A DNA stretch of 27,390 nucleotides from a virus: the IMG/VR virus record IMGVR_UViG_3300031857_001103, positions 1 through 27,390 of that record; one strand, written 5' to 3'. The translations under genes were made by a program, and so were the position numbers. The first letter of the stretch is position 1. Each line of letters begins with the position of its first letter. Below are positions 25,458 to 27,390 of this stretch, piece by piece. The notes beneath the pieces are model-generated. The model did not search any database. It saw nothing but the letters and a program-made list of their open reading frames with translations, and was not told the origin of the DNA.

Positions 25458-25610
25458 TTATTCCCTGATCAACTGGGACACACTATCTAGATCGGGCATT
25501 GAAGACTCCACCGTAACATTCTTTTCGAATCCAAAAGAAACTTTGGACTGCTCTCTCGCACACGACGATGTAAGAATACTCGCAAGGAAACAGGAGTCAA
25601 GCAAGTTCAT
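25458..25610 (-). CDS. Possible 50-residue protein upstream of the deaminase
   Basis: A minus-strand ORF from an ATG at 25610 to TAA encodes MNLLDSCFLASILTSSCARE, then QSKVSFGFEKNVTVESSMPD and LDSVSQLIRE. It ends 6 bases before the deaminase ATG, so the two could form a small operon. The C-terminal half has a protein-like pattern (VSFGFEKNVTVE then LDSVSQLI), and there is no competing ORF over this stretch. The ribosome site is weak (GAAAG in GTTGAAAGTTTCC). No family is recognised and the role is unknown. Confidence 0.5.
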   Translation of the reverse strand: MNLLDSCFLASILTSSCAREQSKVSFGFEKNVTVESSMPDLDSVSQLIRE

Positions 25611-25653
25611 CAAAGGAAACTTTCAACCGTCAAAGAATCTGTTGACAAACTAC

Positions 25654-25681
25654 TTGACTTCGTTTGGGGACATTCTATATT
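25654..25681 (+). promoter_or_regulatory. Sigma70-like promoter for the small-gene and tRNA region
   Basis: TTGACT (25654-25659), a 16-base spacer and TATATT (25676-25681) make a good bacterial housekeeping-type promoter in the gap between divergent genes. It lies 55 bases before the ATG at 25736. A second TTGACA at 25642 is too far from the -10. Unlike the structural genes, this region would be read early by host polymerase. Confidence 0.55.
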
Positions 25682-25735
25682 TGTCTTCGTGCAGAGAGCA
25701 TAGATAGGAAGTTCGTGCATTTAAAGGAGATGACA

Positions 25736-26152
25736 ATGAAGATGAGTCTAGATCATACATTCGTGGCAGCATTCGGAACCTTCATGAGTTCCCTCAAGCA
25801 GATCGTGGCAGAGAACACCGCCAACATTCAGACCCCGCATGGTACGAGCGTGTGGGAGGTCTCCTACGAGGAGGGATACAAGTATGTGCGTGTCGTTCTT
25901 ACAAGCGAGTCGCCCAACGGCACCAAGCAGAAGACTGCATGGGGCTTCATCGACAAGCGCAGCGGCGATATCTTCCGCAGTGCGAGTTGGAAGGCTCCCT
26001 CCCTCAATCACATCCGTGGAAACATCTTTGACGAGAACAACGGTCTGAAGAATGTCCACTGGACTGGTCCTGCGTACATATGGGAGATCAACGGAAAGGA
26101 GAAGGAAGAGACAGTCACCACAACCACTGCACCCGCAACGGAGGTGGTCTGA
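25736..26152 (+). CDS. Conserved phage protein with SWKAP-type motif (138 aa)
   Basis: The start at 25736 is fixed by AAAGGAG (25723-25729) 6 bases upstream; an ATG at 25730 abuts that site and is less likely. The protein starts MKMSLDHTFVAAFGTFMSSL with an amphipathic helix. It has a beta region VWEVSYEEGYKYVRVVLTSE and a core GFIDKRSGDIFRSASWKAPS followed by RGNIFDENNG and ends with a low-complexity threonine-rich tail (TVTTTTAPATEVV). Proteins with GD(I/V)x(K/R)xASWKAPxxxxRGN-type motifs are common small phage proteins of unknown function, as I remember. No catalytic triad, signal peptide or membrane segment is visible. It abuts the following 94-residue gene (TGAATG). Confidence 0.82.
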   Translation: MKMSLDHTFVAAFGTFMSSLKQIVAENTANIQTPHGTSVWEVSYEEGYKYVRVVLTSESPNGTKQKTAWGFIDKRSGDIFRSASWKAPSLNHIRGNIFDENNGLKNVHWTGPAYIWEINGKEKEETVTTTTAPATEVV

Positions 26153-26437
26153 ATGTTTCGCCTTCACATCGACATTCCTCTTCCCTATACTGAGGAAGAA
26201 GCCGCGAAGATGGCAAAAGCCATCATTGCAACTTTAGATCCCAACAAACTTGATGTCTATTGCATCAACTACCGACTCGGGCATGATGAGGATCGGCAGA
26301 AGTCCAACTATCTCGACAAGAACGAGAATGGGCATGTCAGCAACAAGAAGGGTAAGATTCTGTTCAAGAAAGATTCTTCAGATGTTTCAAAGATTCATTC
26401 ATGGGATGCATTGACACCGACCGATGATGTCGTATAG
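26153..26437 (+). CDS. Conserved small phage protein (94 aa)
   Basis: Begins directly after the preceding stop. MFRLHIDIPLPYTEEEAAKM leads to an amphipathic helix and then to VYCINYRLGHDEDRQKSNYL, which has the look of a conserved core, then KNENGHVSNKKGKILF. The rest is charged and there is no cysteine cluster or membrane segment. The YRLGHDEDRQKSNYL-type segment is familiar from T4-like aquatic phage small proteins, but I know of no function. It is translated as a pair with the 138-residue protein from the promoter at 25654. It ends 17 bases before tRNA-Ile, so that tRNA is likely cut from the same transcript. Confidence 0.78.
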   Translation: MFRLHIDIPLPYTEEEAAKMAKAIIATLDPNKLDVYCINYRLGHDEDRQKSNYLDKNENGHVSNKKGKILFKKDSSDVSKIHSWDALTPTDDVV

Positions 26438-26453
26438 TTAAGGAGTCAAGAAC

Positions 26454-26528
26454 GCGCCGTGGGAGGTCTTGGCATCCTCAGCCTGATTTATAACCAGGTA
26501 AGACTAGGTTCGAATCCTAGACGGCGTA
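26454..26528 (+). tRNA. tRNA-Ile (anticodon UAU), reads AUA
   Basis: Acceptor GCGCCGT (26454-26460) pairs with ACGGCGT (26521-26527), with one G-U pair. D arm GAGG/CCTC; T arm CTAGG-TTCGAAT-CCTAG. The anticodon loop TTTATAA (26487-26493) has U33, A37 and A38 around UAU (26489-26491). Oddities: positions 8-9 are GG rather than UA, and the loop-closing pair is A-C if the stem is CCTGA/CCAGG. An alternative stem GCCTG/CAGGT leaves a 9-base loop. No CCA is encoded. The coding genes here use ATA freely, so an AUA-reading tRNA would be useful to the phage. Confidence 0.75.
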
Positions 26529-26595
26529 TTGTGAGTGAGATGGCTTGGATCAGTCTCTTGCTCGTACTCAATGTGATCCATGGAGATTGTGTAAC

Positions 26596-26889
26596 ATGTT
26601 TGACAAGAATAGCGTGTTCAAGAGCGTTGCAGTCCTGTCCGCACTCGGCTTTGTTGCCTTCTCGTTCCTCTTCCCTGAGATCGCGAATGCACAGATGAAG
26701 GCGAACTTCTGCCTCATCGTCGGTCTTGGCTCCCTTGCCATCTACTTCTACACGAAGGGAAGCAATGAGGTCGATTTCAACGAGCGGGACAGCATGTACC
26801 GCCACATCGACAGCGTCACCGATGGGCTTCAGCGCCAGATCGATGAGATCAGCCGCGAACTTGACTGCTGCAAGAAGAAGGGCAAGTAA
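26596..26889 (+). CDS. Small membrane protein with signal-like N-terminus (97 aa)
   Basis: The ATG at 26596 follows GGAG by 10 bases; a TTG at 26545 is an alternative start and would run through the leader. Residues 8-30 form a hydrophobic segment (VAVLSALGFVAFSFLFPEIA) ending in A-N-A-Q, which resembles a signal cleavage site. Residues 36-54 are a second hydrophobic helix (CLIVGLGSLAIYFYTKG). The rest is a charged helix (RHIDSVTDGLQRQIDEISRE) ending in CCKKKGK. Topology with two segments and a cytoplasmic charged tail would suit a holin-like or host-envelope protein, but no family is recognised. It lies between two tRNA genes and is followed by a hairpin 5 bases after its stop. Confidence 0.8.
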   Translation: MFDKNSVFKSVAVLSALGFVAFSFLFPEIANAQMKANFCLIVGLGSLAIYFYTKGSNEVDFNERDSMYRHIDSVTDGLQRQIDEISRELDCCKKKGK

Positions 26890-26894
26890 GTAAC

Positions 26895-26914
26895 TAGGGT
26901 GTCTGTCCACCCTA
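26895..26914 (+). terminator. Hairpin after the small membrane protein, terminator or processing stem
   Basis: TAGGGTG (26895-26901) and CACCCTA (26908-26914) pair perfectly over a 6-base loop TCTGTC, starting 5 bases after the stop at 26887-26889. There is no T run downstream, so a rho-independent terminator is doubtful; an RNA-stabilising or tRNA-processing stem between the protein gene and tRNA-Gly is equally possible. A GC-rich stretch with GCGCG and CGCGC arms follows at about 26936-26960. Confidence 0.35.
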
Positions 26915-26966
26915 CCCACAAGCGATAGCAGAGGGGCGCGCAATTCTGCGAATCACGCGCTTTGGT

Positions 26967-27038
26967 GCGAATGTAACTCAGCGGTAGAGTCTCGGTTTTC
27001 CAAACCGATGGTCGTGGGTTCGAATCCCATCGTTCGCT
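26967..27038 (+). tRNA. tRNA-Gly (anticodon UCC), reads GGA
   Basis: Acceptor GCGAATG/CGTTCGC, D arm ACTC/GAGT with loop AGCGGTA, anticodon stem TCGGT/ACCGA with loop TTTCCAA (UCC), variable TGGTC, T arm GTGGG-TTCGAAT-CCCAT, and discriminator T typical of glycine tRNAs. GGA is the dominant glycine codon in all genes of this window, so this tRNA matches phage codon use. No CCA is encoded. Confidence 0.93.
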
Positions 27039-27043
27039 TTCAT

Positions 27044-27135
27044 GCGTAGTATCAGTCGAGTAGCGCACTCGGAGGCTCATCTAGGATTGCAATGTACATT
27101 GCAATTGAGAAAGGGTTCAAGTCCCTCACTACGCT
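27044..27135 (+). tRNA. Atypical tRNA-like gene with palindromic insert, isotype unclear
   Basis: Acceptor GCGTAGT (27044-27050) pairs perfectly over 7 bp with ACTACGC (27128-27134). A T arm with loop TTCAAGT and stem GGG/CCC sits immediately before it, as in a true tRNA. The middle does not fold normally: no 5-bp stem with a 7-base loop exists between 27066 and 27103, and a 20-nt palindrome occupies 27086-27105. The total of 92 nt is like a class II tRNA, but without the palindrome it would be 72. A D-loop-like AGTCGAGTA is present but its stem is not. It may be a tRNA with an insertion in the anticodon region, a decayed tRNA, or a tRNA-like element. Confidence 0.45.
27086..27105 (+). repeat. 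20-nt perfect palindrome within tRNA-like gene
   Basis: ATTGCAATGTACATTGCAAT equals its own reverse complement over all 20 bases. In RNA it can form an 8-bp hairpin with a GTAC loop. The core TTGCAAT recurs in the outer stem of the neighbouring element (27138-27200), so both may pair or share an origin. Confidence 0.9.
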
Positions 27136-27137
27136 TT

Positions 27138-27200
27138 TGCAATCTCATGAGGCTACTACCCTTCAATGCCCGTTGGACTTGCAACGGTCATGAGATTGCA
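27138..27200 (+). ncRNA. Structured 63-nt element, possible three-way junction RNA
   Basis: The outer arms TGCAATCTCATGA (27138-27150) and TCATGAGATTGCA (27188-27200) are perfect 13-bp complements. Inside, CCGTTG (27170-27175) pairs with CAACGG (27182-27187) over a 6-base loop, and GGC (27151-27153) pairs with GCC (27168-27170) over a 14-base loop, giving a likely three-way junction. The element lies between the tRNA-like gene and tRNA-Gln. It lacks a T-loop sequence, so it is not a normal tRNA on either strand. A small RNA, a processing signal or a recombination site are all possible. Confidence 0.45.
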
Positions 27201-27205
27201 TTTAT

Positions 27206-27276
27206 TGTCCGATTGTGTAACGGTAGCACAAGAGGTTCTGGTTCTCTTTGTCCTAGTTCGAATCTAGGTCGGACAA
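27206..27276 (+). tRNA. tRNA-Gln (anticodon CUG), reads CAG
   Basis: Acceptor TGTCCGA/TCGGACA begins with the U1-A72 pair typical of glutamine tRNAs. D arm GTGT/GCAC with loop AACGGTA, anticodon stem AGAGG/TCTCT with loop TTCTGGT (CUG at 34-36), variable TTGT, T arm CCTAG-TTCGAAT-CTAGG. Position 37 is G rather than the usual A. No CCA is encoded. CAG is the common glutamine codon in the structural genes. Confidence 0.88.
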
Positions 27277-27295
27277 TTGGTTGTGTACTCAATTC

Positions 27296-27367
27296 GCCAC
27301 TTTAGCACAGAGGCAGTGCGTCATATTTGTAATGTGAATGTCGTGAGTTCGAATCTCACAAGTGGCT
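27296..27367 (+). tRNA. tRNA-Thr (anticodon UGU), reads ACA
   Basis: Acceptor GCCACTT/AAGTGGC, D arm GCAC/GTGC with loop AGAGGCA, anticodon stem TCATA/TGTGA (one T-G pair) with loop TTTGTAA (UGU), variable ATGTC, T arm GTGAG-TTCGAAT-CTCAC, discriminator T, and no encoded CCA. ACA is a frequent threonine codon in the phage genes here. Confidence 0.92.
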
Positions 27368-27372
27368 TTCAC

Positions 27373-27390
27373 GGTCCTATCGTCTAAGGG
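27373..27390 (+). tRNA. Start of a further tRNA cut by the window edge
   Basis: GGTCCTATCGTCTAAGGG at the last 18 bases looks like the 5' end of a tRNA: a 7-base acceptor GGTCCTA, then TC and the start of a D arm GTCT with loop AAGGG. TCGTCTA-type D arms are common in Asp and Glu tRNAs, but the anticodon lies outside the window. Spacing of 5 bases after tRNA-Thr fits a tandem tRNA array. Confidence 0.6.

Noticed and set aside
25748-26167. Minus-strand ORF of 139 codons
   Set aside because: Antisense to the 138-residue gene, which has a strong ribosome site and conserved-looking sequence.
26459-26698. ORF of 79 codons from GTG, with AAGGAG upstream
   Set aside because: It runs straight through tRNA-Ile and then out of frame with the membrane protein; a shadow of real features.
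1-27390. CRISPR array, insertion sequence or integrase
   Set aside because: No regularly spaced repeats, no transposase or recombinase motifs, and no terminal repeats were seen.

Overview
The window is a piece of a T4-like, contractile-tailed bacteriophage genome (Caudoviricetes, myovirus morphology). It carries recognisable counterparts of T4 baseplate genes 5, 6, 7, 8, 25, 26, 27, 48, 53 and 54, head-completion gene 4, a DUF4815 virion protein and a phage tRNA cluster. The long DUF4815 protein, the enlarged gp8, a gp5 without a lysozyme domain and a PAAR gene next to gp5 resemble cyanophages and other aquatic T4-like phages more than coliphage T4. The host cannot be named from this window.

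Left arm (1-19934, all minus strand, read right to left): gp48 tube cap, gp53 wedge, gp27-like hub, a 46-residue protein, gp5 spike, a 64-residue carbohydrate-binding-like protein, PAAR spike tip, a 292-residue unknown, a doubtful 32-codon ORF, gp25, gp6, gp7-like, gp8, the 1908-residue DUF4815 protein, a 63-residue coiled-coil protein and the 5' part of a fibre-like protein cut by the window edge. Genes are nearly end to end, many with TGATG or ATGA stop/start overlaps, so this is probably one late operon building hub, spike, wedges and fibre attachment. GATAAATA boxes resembling T4 late promoters lie before gp48 and before the fibre gene.

Middle (19937-25055, plus strand): gp4, a conserved 238-residue protein, a tail-tube-fold gp54-like protein, gp26, a 61-residue hub-related ORF and a 685-residue tape-measure-like protein. 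gp4 and gp48 diverge with only 2 bp between start codons. The most interesting signal is at the end of gp26: a perfect T_TTT_TTT slippery heptamer with an upstream Shine-Dalgarno-like AAGGG, placed so that a -1 shift fuses gp26 to the small ORF just before the tape measure. This is the same arrangement as the frameshifted tail-assembly chaperones of lambda-like and P2-like phages.

Right arm (25059-27390): a zinc deaminase-fold gene and a 50-residue ORF on the minus strand. A sigma70-like promoter follows, driving two small conserved-looking phage proteins on the plus strand. Then come tRNA-Ile(UAU), a small membrane protein, tRNA-Gly(UCC), an atypical tRNA-like gene carrying a 20-nt perfect palindrome, a 63-nt element predicted to fold as a three-way junction, tRNA-Gln(CUG), tRNA-Thr(UGU) and the first 18 nt of a further tRNA. 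Gene identities come from remembered family motifs and gene order; no database search was possible. No stretch over 300 bases lacks a gene; the longest, 25611-25735, holds the promoter region described.
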